Shown here: piece after piece, positions 7,563 to 16,231 of the stretch
Numbering within the stretch: the first letter of the stretch is position 1
Layout: every line of letters begins with the position of its first letter
Made by a program: the position numbers and the translations under genes
The notes under the pieces: model-generated
Seen by the model: only the letters and a program-made list of their open reading frames with translations
Database searches by the model: none
Told to the model about the DNA's origin: nothing
Assembly: GCA_009777955.1 (NCBI GenBank)
Contig: WRKW01000004.1
Location: 21,196 to 85,195, forward strand
Origin: Alphaproteobacteria bacterium
GTDB taxonomy: Bacteria; Pseudomonadota; Alphaproteobacteria; Rs-D84
Length of the DNA: 64,000 nucleotides
Reading direction: 5' to 3'

Positions 7563-9305
7563 GTGATTTATATAAAAAAACATTTTTTTAAAATTTGCTC
7601 TTTGTGCTTTGCACTTTGTATTTTGTTCCCGGCACCAGCATCTGCTTTGCTGTTGCCAAGCATTCTGTCCGATGCCGATGCTGAGGTATATACAAAAATT
7701 TTTGAACTGCAAAGTCGCGAAAATATAGCAGCAGCACAAAAACTGGAAAAGGATATTTCCGACCCTTTGCTGATGTCCGACGTTCTGGCACAACGATACA
7801 TGTCAAAGACTTATAAGACATCTGGCAAAGAACTGGCCGAATGGATGCGCAAATATTATGATATGCCCGGAACCGGCGCATTATCCAATCTGGCCAAAAG
7901 ACGGAATGTAAAGGTACGCGAAGCCGTTCTGCCCGATACAGCATCGCTGACCGGTGACGATGTCGCCAATTCCGAATATTGGACATCAAAGACATACGGC
8001 GGCGATACGGGACGGAAAATCACACAATTCCGCGCGGCACTGCGACGCGGCAATACAAAGAATGCGCGGCATATTCTGGAAGACAGCGCGTTTCGCAAAA
8101 AACTAACCCGGGAAGATTATGGTCGTTTATGCGGTCGGCTGGCGTTTATATATTACACTGGGGGCGAATTTGAACTGGCTGAAAGATTCGGTGAAATCGC
8201 CGCAGAATCAAAATCCGAATACGGGCTTTGGACCATGGGGCTTTTGCACTATAAAATCGGTGAATTTGCAGTTGCCGAATCGTACTTTACTTCGCTGGCC
8301 AGTTTGGATCAAATAAATGCCGCAAGAAAGCAAGAGGCTGCATTCTGGGCCGGTCGCGCGGCATGGGAAAACGATGACCGGTACGCTGCACGTAAGTTCT
8401 GGAAAATCGCCGCCGAACGCCCACAGACTTTCTATGGGGCATTGGCAAGCGCATCATTGGGCCGGGTTCCGAAATACGAATTTTTTGATTCCGACTGGTC
8501 CCGGGAAGATATTGCAGAGCTGATGAAGACCGGGTACGGGATACGCGCGCTTGCCCTGGTTCAAATCGGCGAAAAGACCCGCGCAGAATATCATTTAAGA
8601 TATCTGATTTCGGAAAAGTCATCTGACCGTTTGCTGCACGCGGTACATGCGGTGGCGGATGAATCCAACCTTCCCCGCACTGCAATGCAGTCAGCCGCCA
8701 TGATACGCGAACGGGGCATTGCCGAAATAGACAATAATGTCATAGCCAGTGCCCAATATCCCCTTCCCGATTGGGAACCAAAGGGGGGATGGAGCATAGA
8801 CCGCGCCCTGTTATTCGCCATAATGCGCCAGGAATCGGGATTCAAAAGAACGGCCAGATCACATGCAGGCGCAGGCGGCGTTATGCAGCTTATGCCTGGA
8901 ACCGCCCGGCTGGTCGCGCGGCAAAATAATGTAAGGATGGCAGATCTGGACATTCACGATCCGGAACATAACATGTTCTTGGGGCAACAGCATATAGTAG
9001 ATCTTTTGTCACAGCCGCAGATAGACAACAGCATAATAAAAATGCTGGCATCATACAATGCCGGCATGGGTACCATGACAAAGTGGGAAAGAAGATTCAA
9101 AACCGATGATCCTTTATTGTATATAGAAAGCTTTCCTGCGGTAGAAACCAGGGGGTATATAAAGCGGGTACTCTCTAACCTTTGGCTTTATCGCGCGCGC
9201 CTGGGTCAGCCCATGACAACCATCAGCGATTTGGCCGACGGTAAATGGCCAAGATACGAAGCATCAGACCAATATGCCCAGACCAGACGGAATAGAGAAA
9301 TATAA
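7563..9305 (+). CDS. slt: Soluble lytic murein transglycosylase (Slt family)
   Basis: Periplasmic enzyme that cleaves MurNAc-GlcNAc bonds to 1,6-anhydro products. The 580-residue protein starts at a GTG preceded by AAGG and has a signal peptide ending near FPAPASA. A long alpha-helical superhelix domain (about 30-400) precedes the SLT domain. The catalytic glutamate is E424 in MRQESGFK; GVMQLMPGTA and SYNAG follow as expected. It ends 53 bp before rnhB, with a TTGCTGATTT palindrome in the gap. Confidence 0.93.
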   Translation: MIYIKKHFFKICSLCFALCILFPAPASALLLPSILSDADAEVYTKIFELQSRENIAAAQKLEKDISDPLLMSDVLAQRYMSKTYKTSGKELAEWMRKYYDMPGTGALSNLAKRRNVKVREAVLPDTASLTGDDVANSEYWTSKTYGGDTGRKITQFRAALRRGNTKNARHILEDSAFRKKLTREDYGRLCGRLAFIYYTGGEFELAERFGEIAAESKSEYGLWTMGLLHYKIGEFAVAESYFTSLASLDQINAARKQEAAFWAGRAAWENDDRYAARKFWKIAAERPQTFYGALASASLGRVPKYEFFDSDWSREDIAELMKTGYGIRALALVQIGEKTRAEYHLRYLISEKSSDRLLHAVHAVADESNLPRTAMQSAAMIRERGIAEIDNNVIASAQYPLPDWEPKGGWSIDRALLFAIMRQESGFKRTARSHAGAGGVMQLMPGTARLVARQNNVRMADLDIHDPEHNMFLGQQHIVDLLSQPQIDNSIIKMLASYNAGMGTMTKWERRFKTDDPLLYIESFPAVETRGYIKRVLSNLWLYRARLGQPMTTISDLADGKWPRYEASDQYAQTRRNREI

Positions 9306-9315
9306 CTATTGCGGG

Positions 9316-9349
9316 TTGCTGATTTGGTTCAGCGGATAAAAATCAGCAA
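9316..9349. repeat. TTGCTGATTT palindrome between slt and rnhB
   Basis: Ten-base perfect arms (9316-9325 and 9340-9349) with a 14-nt loop. The same arm sequence recurs in many spacers of the ribosomal cluster. Confidence 0.75.
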
Positions 9350-9358
9350 TCATAAATC

Positions 9359-9979
9359 ATGAAAACCTTTCCCGATTTTTCATTAGAGATAGAATCCGGA
9401 TTCCATATGGTGGCGGGATGTGACGAAGCTGGTCGCGGGCCGCTATGCGGACCTGTTGTGGCCGCGGCAGTTGTTTTTGAAAACAGATCCATCGTCCTGA
9501 ACCAACAAATCAAAATAGCCGATAGCAAGCAAATGTCCCACAGCCAACGTGCCGCGGCATACGACTGGATTACCGAAAACACCATCTGGGCGGTGGGGCA
9601 ATGTTCGCCCGCAGAAATAGATGAATTGAATATTCTGAAAGCATCGATGCTTGCAATGAAACGTGCGATTGATGCATTATCCTGTATTCCAGAATTCGTA
9701 CTGGTCGACGGAAACCGTATGCCGGATGGGATCGTCGGCCAACCTGTTGTAAAGGGTGATAGCAAATCGTTATCAATCGCCGCGGCAAGCATTATTGCAA
9801 AAGAACACCGCGATAAAATAATGCGCGCGCTTTCTATGGAGTTTCCACAATACGGCTGGGATAAAAATGCGGGTTATCCGACCGCGGCACACTTGCAGGC
9901 AATCGAAAAATATGGTATAAACCAGCATTATAGAAAGTCTTACGAACCAGTAAAAAAAATAATAAAGGATAGTTTATGA
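9359..9979 (+). CDS. rnhB: Ribonuclease HII
   Basis: Removes ribonucleotides and RNA primers from DNA. The 206-residue protein carries the family motifs: DEAGRGPLCGPVV (catalytic Asp-Glu), DSKQMS, VDGN, and KGDSKSLSIAAASIIAKEHRD. Length is normal. Its stop overlaps the pgk start (ATGA), so the two genes are translationally coupled. Confidence 0.95.
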   Translation: MKTFPDFSLEIESGFHMVAGCDEAGRGPLCGPVVAAAVVFENRSIVLNQQIKIADSKQMSHSQRAAAYDWITENTIWAVGQCSPAEIDELNILKASMLAMKRAIDALSCIPEFVLVDGNRMPDGIVGQPVVKGDSKSLSIAAASIIAKEHRDKIMRALSMEFPQYGWDKNAGYPTAAHLQAIEKYGINQHYRKSYEPVKKIIKDSL

Positions 9980-11163
9980 AAATCCGTACAATATCCGATC
10001 TTGGCGACATAGCCGGCAAGTATGTGCTTTTGCGCGATGATTTTAATACAAAGATAATCGACGGAAAAGTAAATGACACTTTTCGAATCGCACAATCATT
10101 GCCGACAATCCGCACGCTGGCGGCAAAAGGCGCGCGGATAGTTATACTGGCGCATTTGGGTCGTCCGGATGGTAAACATGAACCCAAATATACATTGGCA
10201 CCGGTGGCAACAGCATTGTCGGAATTGCTGGGAAAACAGATAATGTTTCATACGGACTGTCTGGATGCACCGATTTCTGATATGAAAAACGGTGATATAA
10301 TGCTGCTTGAAAATGTCCGCTTTTATGCCGAAGAAGAAAATAACGACCGCGAATTTGCATCAAAACTGGCAGCGGGATTCGACATATTCGTAAATGACGC
10401 ATTCGCGGTTTCACACAGGGCGCATGCATCAACAGTGGGCGTTGCGGAATTTTTGCCATCCTATGCCGGCGAGCTTTTGGCATCAGAAATTTACGAATTG
10501 ACCAGGGTAATGAAAAATCCAACCCGGCCTTTGATGGGTGTGGTAAGCAGCTCTAAACTGGATACAAAAATCAAATTATTGGAATCATTGGTAACCAAGT
10601 GTGATATTTTGGCGATTGGCGGGGGACTTGGGACTGCTTTTGTTCTGGCGGGCGATAAATATAATTTCACAGACATGCTTTATAAACCCGAATATAAAGA
10701 ACCCGCCCAAAGAATCATGCAATTGGCCGAACAACATGGATGCAAGATACTGCTTCCGCTGGACAAGGGTGTCGGACCAGAATTTGATCGGGCTGCGCCA
10801 CGCACAGACAAACCATTATCTGAAATAAAAGACGGCGACATAATAATGGATGACGGACCGGCAAGCGTCGCGCAGTATATAAATGCAATTGACAGTGTCC
10901 GGACTGTTATATGGAACGGAACCTTGGGTATGGCCGAATGGCATCCGAATTGGAGCATATCCAGCTTTGCCCTGGCACGGCATATCGCGGCACGCACCCG
11001 CGAAGGCAAATTGGAATCCATAGTGGGTGGTGGCGATTCGGTCGCAGCAGCGGGCATGTCCGGAGTAGAAACCGATATGACATACGTTTCCACCGGCGGC
11101 GGTGCCTTTCTGGAATTTATAGAAGGACGCGATCTTCCGGGTATAAAAGCATTAGAGAATTAG
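9976..11163 (+). CDS. pgk: Phosphoglycerate kinase (divergent)
   Basis: Glycolytic enzyme interconverting 1,3-bisphosphoglycerate + ADP with 3-phosphoglycerate + ATP. The 395-residue length and two-domain layout are normal, with RDDFN at the start, the HLGRPDG loop, LLENVRFY, GGGDSVAAA and STGGGAFLEF. Several usually invariant stretches are altered: GGAKV reads SSSKL, the nucleotide-binding DxGPKT reads DDGPAS, and WNGPLGVFE reads WNGTLGMAEW. The catalytic Lys and the Gly-rich hinge remain, so activity is likely but with a diverged active-site periphery. It overlaps rnhB by 4 bp. Confidence 0.92.
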   Translation: MKIRTISDLGDIAGKYVLLRDDFNTKIIDGKVNDTFRIAQSLPTIRTLAAKGARIVILAHLGRPDGKHEPKYTLAPVATALSELLGKQIMFHTDCLDAPISDMKNGDIMLLENVRFYAEEENNDREFASKLAAGFDIFVNDAFAVSHRAHASTVGVAEFLPSYAGELLASEIYELTRVMKNPTRPLMGVVSSSKLDTKIKLLESLVTKCDILAIGGGLGTAFVLAGDKYNFTDMLYKPEYKEPAQRIMQLAEQHGCKILLPLDKGVGPEFDRAAPRTDKPLSEIKDGDIIMDDGPASVAQYINAIDSVRTVIWNGTLGMAEWHPNWSISSFALARHIAARTREGKLESIVGGGDSVAAAGMSGVETDMTYVSTGGGAFLEFIEGRDLPGIKALEN

Positions 11164-11202
11164 TTTATCTCTTCCGCGACCCGCGCTTTACGTACGCTCA
11201 CG

Positions 11203-11610
11203 CTATCTGTACCAAAAGCGTGCAAATACTGTTGGCAAAAAGCCATAGGGGCGAATCTGTTCCATTCGCCGATTAATTTTTTTCTGCTTTTCAAAATATT
11301 CGTTTATTTCCGATTCGGTTTTTGCCCTGGCCGCACACAATTTCGATATCTGTTTTGCCAATTCAAATCTTTGTTTTAACAATATGATGGCAAAGGTTTC
11401 TTTACCCGTTTCACAGTGACATTTCAGCATACATTCAGACATGCCCCGTTTGTACCGTATGTCTTTATCTAACAAAGACAGTTTGGCATTTATATCCGCC
11501 AGATTATCTTTTAAATCACTGATTTCCCAGTGTATTTGTATACTTAAAGAAGCATCTGAAAAGTCTTCTGCCATATTAAACCCATGAACTTTCATTTTAC
11601 CGCAATTCAT
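11203..11610 (-). CDS. Hypothetical coiled-coil protein
   Basis: Unrecognised protein of 135 residues. It is highly charged and helical, with a likely coiled coil over roughly residues 25-115 (SDLKDNLADINAKLSLLDKD, then FELAKQISKLCAARAKTESE) and a Cys/His patch CMLKCHC near residue 57. No signal peptide or membrane segment. The ATG at 11610 is selected because GGGGGAG stands just upstream; the open frame extends further only as a shadow of ftsY. It converges with pgk and diverges from ftsY. Confidence 0.6.
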   Translation of the reverse strand: MNCGKMKVHGFNMAEDFSDASLSIQIHWEISDLKDNLADINAKLSLLDKDIRYKRGMSECMLKCHCETGKETFAIILLKQRFELAKQISKLCAARAKTESEINEYFEKQKKINRRMEQIRPYGFLPTVFARFWYR

Positions 11611-11683
11611 TACTCCCCCGCAACAAATTGACAAACATACTACCACCCTACCACAGCCGGACGATTTGTCAATATATTTATTA

Positions 11684-11712
11684 TTGGCTTTATCAAAAGC
11701 GACTGATATAAT
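11684..11712 (+). promoter_or_regulatory. Putative ftsY promoter (leaderless type)
   Basis: TTGGCT (11684-11689), 17 nt, perfect TATAAT (11707-11712). The chosen ATG is only 7 nt beyond the -10 box, so the mRNA would begin at the start codon. No ribosome binding site is present. Confidence 0.65.
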
Positions 11713-11719
11713 CCAGATT

Positions 11720-12598
11720 ATGGGAATATTCAGTAAATTAACTTCATTATTCGCACGTCGGCGGCTGGATGCCGCTGTACTTGGAAACATGGAAGACGCA
11801 CTTATAAGTGCCGATATAGCACCGGATTTAGCTGTTTTGATATCTGCAAAATTACGCGCAAAATTCAAACCAGACGCAGATACTACAGAAACAGATATAA
11901 AATCTGCCCTTTTCGATATATTAAAGCCATACGCGGACAAGTTATCAAATTCCAACAAACAAATATCAGCTATCGAATCACAAAAAAAGCCTTTGGTATT
12001 CCTGGTAATCGGCGTAAATGGCGCGGGAAAAACAACCACCATCGGAAAATTGGCAAAACTTTGGACTGGAACCGGAAAAAAGGTCATTATCGGGTCTTGC
12101 GATACATTTCGCGCGGCAGCGGGCGAACAGCTGGCCGAATGGGCAGAACGTGCGGACGCAACACTTGTCTGCGGGGATAAAGACCCAGCGGCGGCGGCAT
12201 ATAAAACGATCGAAATTGGCAAAAATGAAAAAGCCGATATAGTTCTGTTGGATACTGCGGGAAGACTTCACAACCGAACAGACTTAATGGACGAATTGGC
12301 CAAAATAATCCGGGTCGTAAAGAAACTGGATCCGGATGCACCGCACGAAACCCTTTTGATCCTGGACGGAACTGCCGGGCAGAATGCGCTGGCCCAGATA
12401 GAGTATTTTGATAAAGTCGCGCCCCTTTCGGGTCTGGTAGTTACAAAAATGGACAGTACATCAAAAGGCGGTTTTTTAATCACATACGCATCCCGCACAA
12501 ACCCCCTGCCCGTATTTGCCATCGGGGCGGGGGAAAGAATTTCAGATCTGCATGCATTCAACACAGACGAATATTTGCAAAAATTATTAGATTTATAA
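11720..12598 (+). CDS. ftsY: Signal recognition particle receptor FtsY
   Basis: SRP receptor GTPase that docks ribosome-SRP complexes at the inner membrane. The 292-residue product from the ATG at 11720 has a short N-helix domain and the GTPase: P-loop GVNGAGKTTT, DTFRAAA, DTAGRLHN, TKMDSTSKGG and the closing GAGERISDL. There is almost no acidic N-terminal A-domain, as in compact FtsY proteins. An upstream in-frame ATG at 11666 would place the promoter inside the gene, so it is rejected. Confidence 0.95.
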   Translation: MGIFSKLTSLFARRRLDAAVLGNMEDALISADIAPDLAVLISAKLRAKFKPDADTTETDIKSALFDILKPYADKLSNSNKQISAIESQKKPLVFLVIGVNGAGKTTTIGKLAKLWTGTGKKVIIGSCDTFRAAAGEQLAEWAERADATLVCGDKDPAAAAYKTIEIGKNEKADIVLLDTAGRLHNRTDLMDELAKIIRVVKKLDPDAPHETLLILDGTAGQNALAQIEYFDKVAPLSGLVVTKMDSTSKGGFLITYASRTNPLPVFAIGAGERISDLHAFNTDEYLQKLLDL

Positions 12599-12600
12599 TC

Positions 12601-12629
12601 TTGACAAAACAAATTTAAATTAATATAAT
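12601..12629 (+). promoter_or_regulatory. Perfect consensus promoter
   Basis: TTGACA (12601-12606), 17 nt, TATAAT (12624-12629), both exact sigma70 consensus. It drives the gene at 12652, which has a GGAGAA binding site. Confidence 0.85.
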
Positions 12630-12651
12630 TCCGCAAAACAGGAGAATTATA

Positions 12652-13200
12652 ATGAGTACAAATATCATAGAAAAACCATTCGATGTAAGATCAGCAAAAG
12701 ACGGGGTAACCGTACACTATAATTCAAAAATCATAAGCGAGTTTCCCGCCGACACCTATGTTCCTTGTGCGCGGATGCTGAACGCAAAATTCGGGGTTAT
12801 CGGGGCAGAAATCGGATCCAAAGCAGGATATAGCATTTACAAAATGCAAAACGGTGCTTTTGTAAAAAATGCCGGCAACGAGATTTTTAGAATTGTATCC
12901 ATCGACATAACCGGCAGGATTACAGCCACCAATAGTATTACCGGATCCCGAACCATTATTTACAGCAATCCGCCAAAAGAACCAATACACCTTGTTTTCA
13001 AACAAAAACCGACAATAGGACAGGAAGCAAATTCCACAACTGCAAAACAAACAGAACAAACAGAATTCAGGAAAGAGTTTTTGTTAAGCATGACCGCAAA
13101 TAGTGGCAAAATCGACGATGAAACTGCAAAAAAAATCATGCGGGAATTGCGAGAGCTTGAAATTCAGCATAATATGAAAATGAAAAAAAGACAAAAGTAA
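12652..13200 (+). CDS. Hypothetical protein
   Basis: Unrecognised soluble protein of 182 residues. It has no signal peptide or hydrophobic segment. The first 125 residues look beta-rich with alternating hydrophobics (for example IFRIVSIDITGRITATNSIT); the C-terminal 50 residues are charged and helical, ending in a basic MKMKKRQK. A perfect promoter and a good ribosome binding site upstream and a strong terminator downstream mark it as a real, probably well-expressed, monocistronic gene. Confidence 0.8.
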   Translation: MSTNIIEKPFDVRSAKDGVTVHYNSKIISEFPADTYVPCARMLNAKFGVIGAEIGSKAGYSIYKMQNGAFVKNAGNEIFRIVSIDITGRITATNSITGSRTIIYSNPPKEPIHLVFKQKPTIGQEANSTTAKQTEQTEFRKEFLLSMTANSGKIDDETAKKIMRELRELEIQHNMKMKKRQK

Positions 13201-13269
13201 CGTTTCCAGCCACTATCATTTAAAATTACCGTCATGTCCGCTTGTGCAATTCAAGTATTTTGTAGACCG

Positions 13270-13300
13270 TTTTTAACGGCAACACAGTTGCCGTTAAAAA
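13270..13300. terminator. Bidirectional terminator, AACGGCAAC hairpin family
   Basis: Perfect 14-bp stem TTTTTAACGGCAAC / GTTGCCGTTAAAAA with loop ACA. The same core recurs at 20569, 30564, 32018 and 57081, so the terminator appears to be a dispersed unit. Confidence 0.85.
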
Positions 13301-13415
13301 TTTGTACACGAAATCATTGACCTTTACAACCCTATTGAAGTCGCTGGAAAATTCCCTATATAAATTCGCGAATCGGTTTTTTATGTGATAGAATCGAAAA
13401 ATAAAAGGATTCGTT

Positions 13416-13997
13416 ATGGCTTTGATACCTGTGGTCGTTGAAGAATCGCCAAAGGGCGAACGTTCGTTTGATATATATTCCCGTCTTTTACGTGACAGAA
13501 TCATAATGTTACAGGGTGAATTTAATACCCAGATGGCAAATGTTATCATAGCCCAGCTTTTACTGTTGGAATCGGAAAACCCCAATGCCGATATTTCCAT
13601 GTATATTCAGTCACCCGGCGGCAGCGCGGATGCATGCTTTGCAATATTGGACACGATGAATTATATAAAATCGCCGGTTTCTACAATCGGTATGGGAATG
13701 GTGGCAAGTGCGGCATCAGTAATTTTGGCCGGTGGCACAAAGGGAAAAAGGTTCGCGCTTCCAAATTCAAGAATTATGATTCATCAACCCTTATCCGCCG
13801 CACAGGGTCAGGTAACCGATCTTGAAATACATATCAAAGAATCCGTAAAACTGAAAGAAAAACTGATCGAAAGTTATGCCGAAATGACAGGAAAGCCAAA
13901 GGAAGTCATCGCCGCATCAATTGAACGCGACAACTATATGTCCGCATCGGAAGCAAAAGAATTCGGCCTGATCGACGATGTTTTGGAGAGAAAATAA
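13416..13997 (+). CDS. clpP: ATP-dependent Clp protease proteolytic subunit
   Basis: Serine peptidase that forms the tetradecameric chamber of ClpXP. It has 193 residues with catalytic S98 (GMVASAAS, a variant of the usual ASMG), H123 (IMIHQPL) and an Asp near 172; the oligomerisation and axial-loop regions are intact. AAAAGGA precedes the ATG. clpX starts at the next base after the stop, the standard clpP-clpX operon. Confidence 0.95.
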   Translation: MALIPVVVEESPKGERSFDIYSRLLRDRIIMLQGEFNTQMANVIIAQLLLLESENPNADISMYIQSPGGSADACFAILDTMNYIKSPVSTIGMGMVASAASVILAGGTKGKRFALPNSRIMIHQPLSAAQGQVTDLEIHIKESVKLKEKLIESYAEMTGKPKEVIAASIERDNYMSASEAKEFGLIDDVLERK

Positions 13998-15257
13998 ATG
14001 TCCGAAGAAAATCAAACACCGGCCACCGCCGATTATCAGATTTGCAGCTTTTGCGGCAAGGCCGTGTACGAAGTTAAAAAACTGGTAAGCGGAAGAAACG
14101 TCTGTATATGCGACGAATGCATCGGGCTTTGCAACGACATAATGGCCGACGAAGAAAAGGGTAAAATTACCCGTGACGCGACCGCCCTGCCCACCCCCAG
14201 CAAGATTTACAAAATCCTGAACGATTATATCATCGGCCAAGATGAAGCAAAGAAAACCCTTGCTGTCGCCGTTTATAATCATTACAAGCGTCATAGTGCC
14301 GGAATACGCAACGATGTAGAAATCCAAAAATCAAACATATTGATGATAGGACCGACCGGAACCGGAAAAACATTATTCGCGCAAACATTGGCACGGGTGC
14401 TGGACGTACCGTTCGCAATCGCGGATGCAACCACGTTGACTGAGGCCGGTTATGTCGGCGAAGATGTCGAAAGCGTTTTGACACGTTTGTTACAAAGTGC
14501 CAATTTTGACATAGACCGTGCGCAGAAAGGCATAATCTATATTGATGAAATTGACAAGATCTCACGCAAGAGCGAAAACCCATCTCTTACACGCGATGTA
14601 TCCGGCGAGGGTGTTCAACAAGCATTATTAAAACTTATCGAAGGTACAACCGCAAATGTTTCGTCGTCCAACGGTGCGCGAAAACATCCGGGCGAAACCG
14701 CCGTTACCATAAATACCAATGGTATATTATTTATATGCGGTGGGGCGTTCGATGGTCTGCAAAAAATAATTGCGAATCGCACGAACGACCGTGCGGGCAT
14801 AGGATTCGGTGCGAAAGTTGAATCAAAAAAAGAACGTGCTTCAAAATACAATCTCCAAGACATCCAGCCCGGAGATATTGTGAAATTCGGAATCATCCCT
14901 GAACTTATCGGTCGACTTCCCGTTATTACCGCCCTTACCGAACTGGATGAAGACGCGCTTGTGAAAATATTGACTGAACCGAAAAATGCGATCGTAAAAC
15001 AGTATAAAGCTATGCTTGAAATGGAAGGTGTGATTCTGACAATAAAACAGGATGGTCTTTCCGCGATTGCAAAAAAAGCACTTGAACGCAAAACTGGTGC
15101 GCGTGGACTGCGCTCTATTTTGGAAAAAATACTTTTACAACCCATGTTCGATGCGCCGGACAAACCAGAATTAAAAGAGATTGTAATAGATGCGGATGTG
15201 GCGGATGGTAAAAAACCACCGGTGGAAATTTTCGCCGATGTGAAAAAGGCGGCATAG
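13998..15257 (+). CDS. clpX: ATP-dependent Clp protease ATP-binding subunit ClpX
   Basis: AAA+ unfoldase that feeds substrates such as cell-cycle regulators to ClpP. The 419-residue protein has the N-terminal zinc domain (C16-x2-C19-x18-C38-x2-C41), Walker A GPTGTGKT, Walker [11 protein letters not shown], and the C-terminal [10 protein letters not shown] sensor-2 region. Its ATG abuts the clpP stop. It converges with the primase-like gene at 15287. Confidence 0.96.
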   Translation: MSEENQTPATADYQICSFCGKAVYEVKKLVSGRNVCICDECIGLCNDIMADEEKGKITRDATALPTPSKIYKILNDYIIGQDEAKKTLAVAVYNHYKRHSAGIRNDVEIQKSNILMIGPTGTGKTLFAQTLARVLDVPFAIADATTLTEAGYVGEDVESVLTRLLQSANFDIDRAQKGIIYIDEIDKISRKSENPSLTRDVSGEGVQQALLKLIEGTTANVSSSNGARKHPGETAVTINTNGILFICGGAFDGLQKIIANRTNDRAGIGFGAKVESKKERASKYNLQDIQPGDIVKFGIIPELIGRLPVITALTELDEDALVKILTEPKNAIVKQYKAMLEMEGVILTIKQDGLSAIAKKALERKTGARGLRSILEKILLQPMFDAPDKPELKEIVIDADVADGKKPPVEIFADVKKAA

Positions 15258-15286
15258 ATAATAAGTCAATAAACTAATTATATCTG

Positions 15287-16231
15287 CTATCCATGCTTTA
15301 TCCTGGCGTTGCGAAGAAAATTTTTTACAGTCCGACGCAGATCGTGATTCAGCTCTCGCGATTCCAATTCAGCCCATATCCTTTCATCAGAATATCCCAA
15401 CTTTACCATTTTCGGTATCAGACCGCTGTATAGCACATTATTTCTGTTATCCGGGGTGAATCCATTCAAAAGATTATCGACTTCGTTTTGTAGATCTTGT
15501 TTCCATTTCGCATCGTAATAATTACCCAGCCCAAGGCTTTTGTAATATGCCGCCCGCTGCTTGGACAATTCATATTCTTTTTGCTGCTTTATTTTGTATC
15601 CCTCGTAAACAGAACGCCAGTCAAAATCCAGTCGGACACCGCTTTGATGTATTAATGTCTGTTCTATACAGTGGGTAATACCATCTATTTCAATCCGTCG
15701 CGCCGCACCAGGGGCACGCAATTTACGGCCATTGTTTTTACAGTTACCGTCGGCACCTTTGATATCATAAGCTTTGGTAATATAGGTCCAAAGCCATTTG
15801 TATTCTTCTTTATTCTTTGGAACATCTTTTACAGTAACCCGCATGTGAAGGGATTTTCCGCCGGAAAAAACAATCATGTTAACGACATTCAGCGATACCA
15901 GACGCGATGCCTGGATTATCTGGTCTTGCAATGATAAATTATCGCTTTCATACAAAAAGCTTATAAATCCGAAATTCGCATCGTGTCCTGTTACCGCCGG
16001 TTTACCATTCGCCAACGGCCGGAACGGAATGGCAAGCTGGGCACCGTTTGCAACCGGATTTACCGATTCGTGCAGGCCACGGGAATCGTTATACCAGCCT
16101 GTTCCAGTTTCAAGAAAAGGCGTTCCACGCGGTATGGTGGTTGACGCGATGGAAAACCCGCTGTCGCCATTCGGGAATGTGTCCATTACCATCGGACTGA
16201 TTATATCAAATATATTACCGGCGGCGTTCAT
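15287..16231 (-). CDS. Archaeo-eukaryotic primase (AEP)-like protein with PriCT-like C-terminus
   Basis: Predicted primase or primase-polymerase of 314 residues. Motifs match those of AEP enzymes: an acidic pair at E95/D97 (FLYESDNL) followed by LxxQ, the SxH motif in SGGKSLH (123-129), and basic LRAPGAARR (171-179). The C-terminal NRNNVLYSGLIPKMVKLGYS (262-281) resembles PriCT helices that follow AEP domains in plasmid and phage replication proteins. Its ATG overlaps the end of the upstream 567-residue gene by 17 bp, indicating coupling. A replicon remnant or a defence-type cassette are the main options. AEP assignment is by motif only; no helicase lies nearby. Confidence 0.65.
   Translation of the reverse strand: MNAAGNIFDIISPMVMDTFPNGDSGFSIASTTIPRGTPFLETGTGWYNDSRGLHESVNPVANGAQLAIPFRPLANGKPAVTGHDANFGFISFLYESDNLSLQDQIIQASRLVSLNVVNMIVFSGGKSLHMRVTVKDVPKNKEEYKWLWTYITKAYDIKGADGNCKNNGRKLRAPGAARRIEIDGITHCIEQTLIHQSGVRLDFDWRSVYEGYKIKQQKEYELSKQRAAYYKSLGLGNYYDAKWKQDLQNEVDNLLNGFTPDNRNNVLYSGLIPKMVKLGYSDERIWAELESRELNHDLRRTVKNFLRNARIKHG

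Noticed and set aside
11611..12222. Upstream extension of the minus-strand hypothetical gene at 11203
   Set aside because: It lies antisense to ftsY and its composition is that of a shadow frame; GGGGGAG marks the start at 11610.
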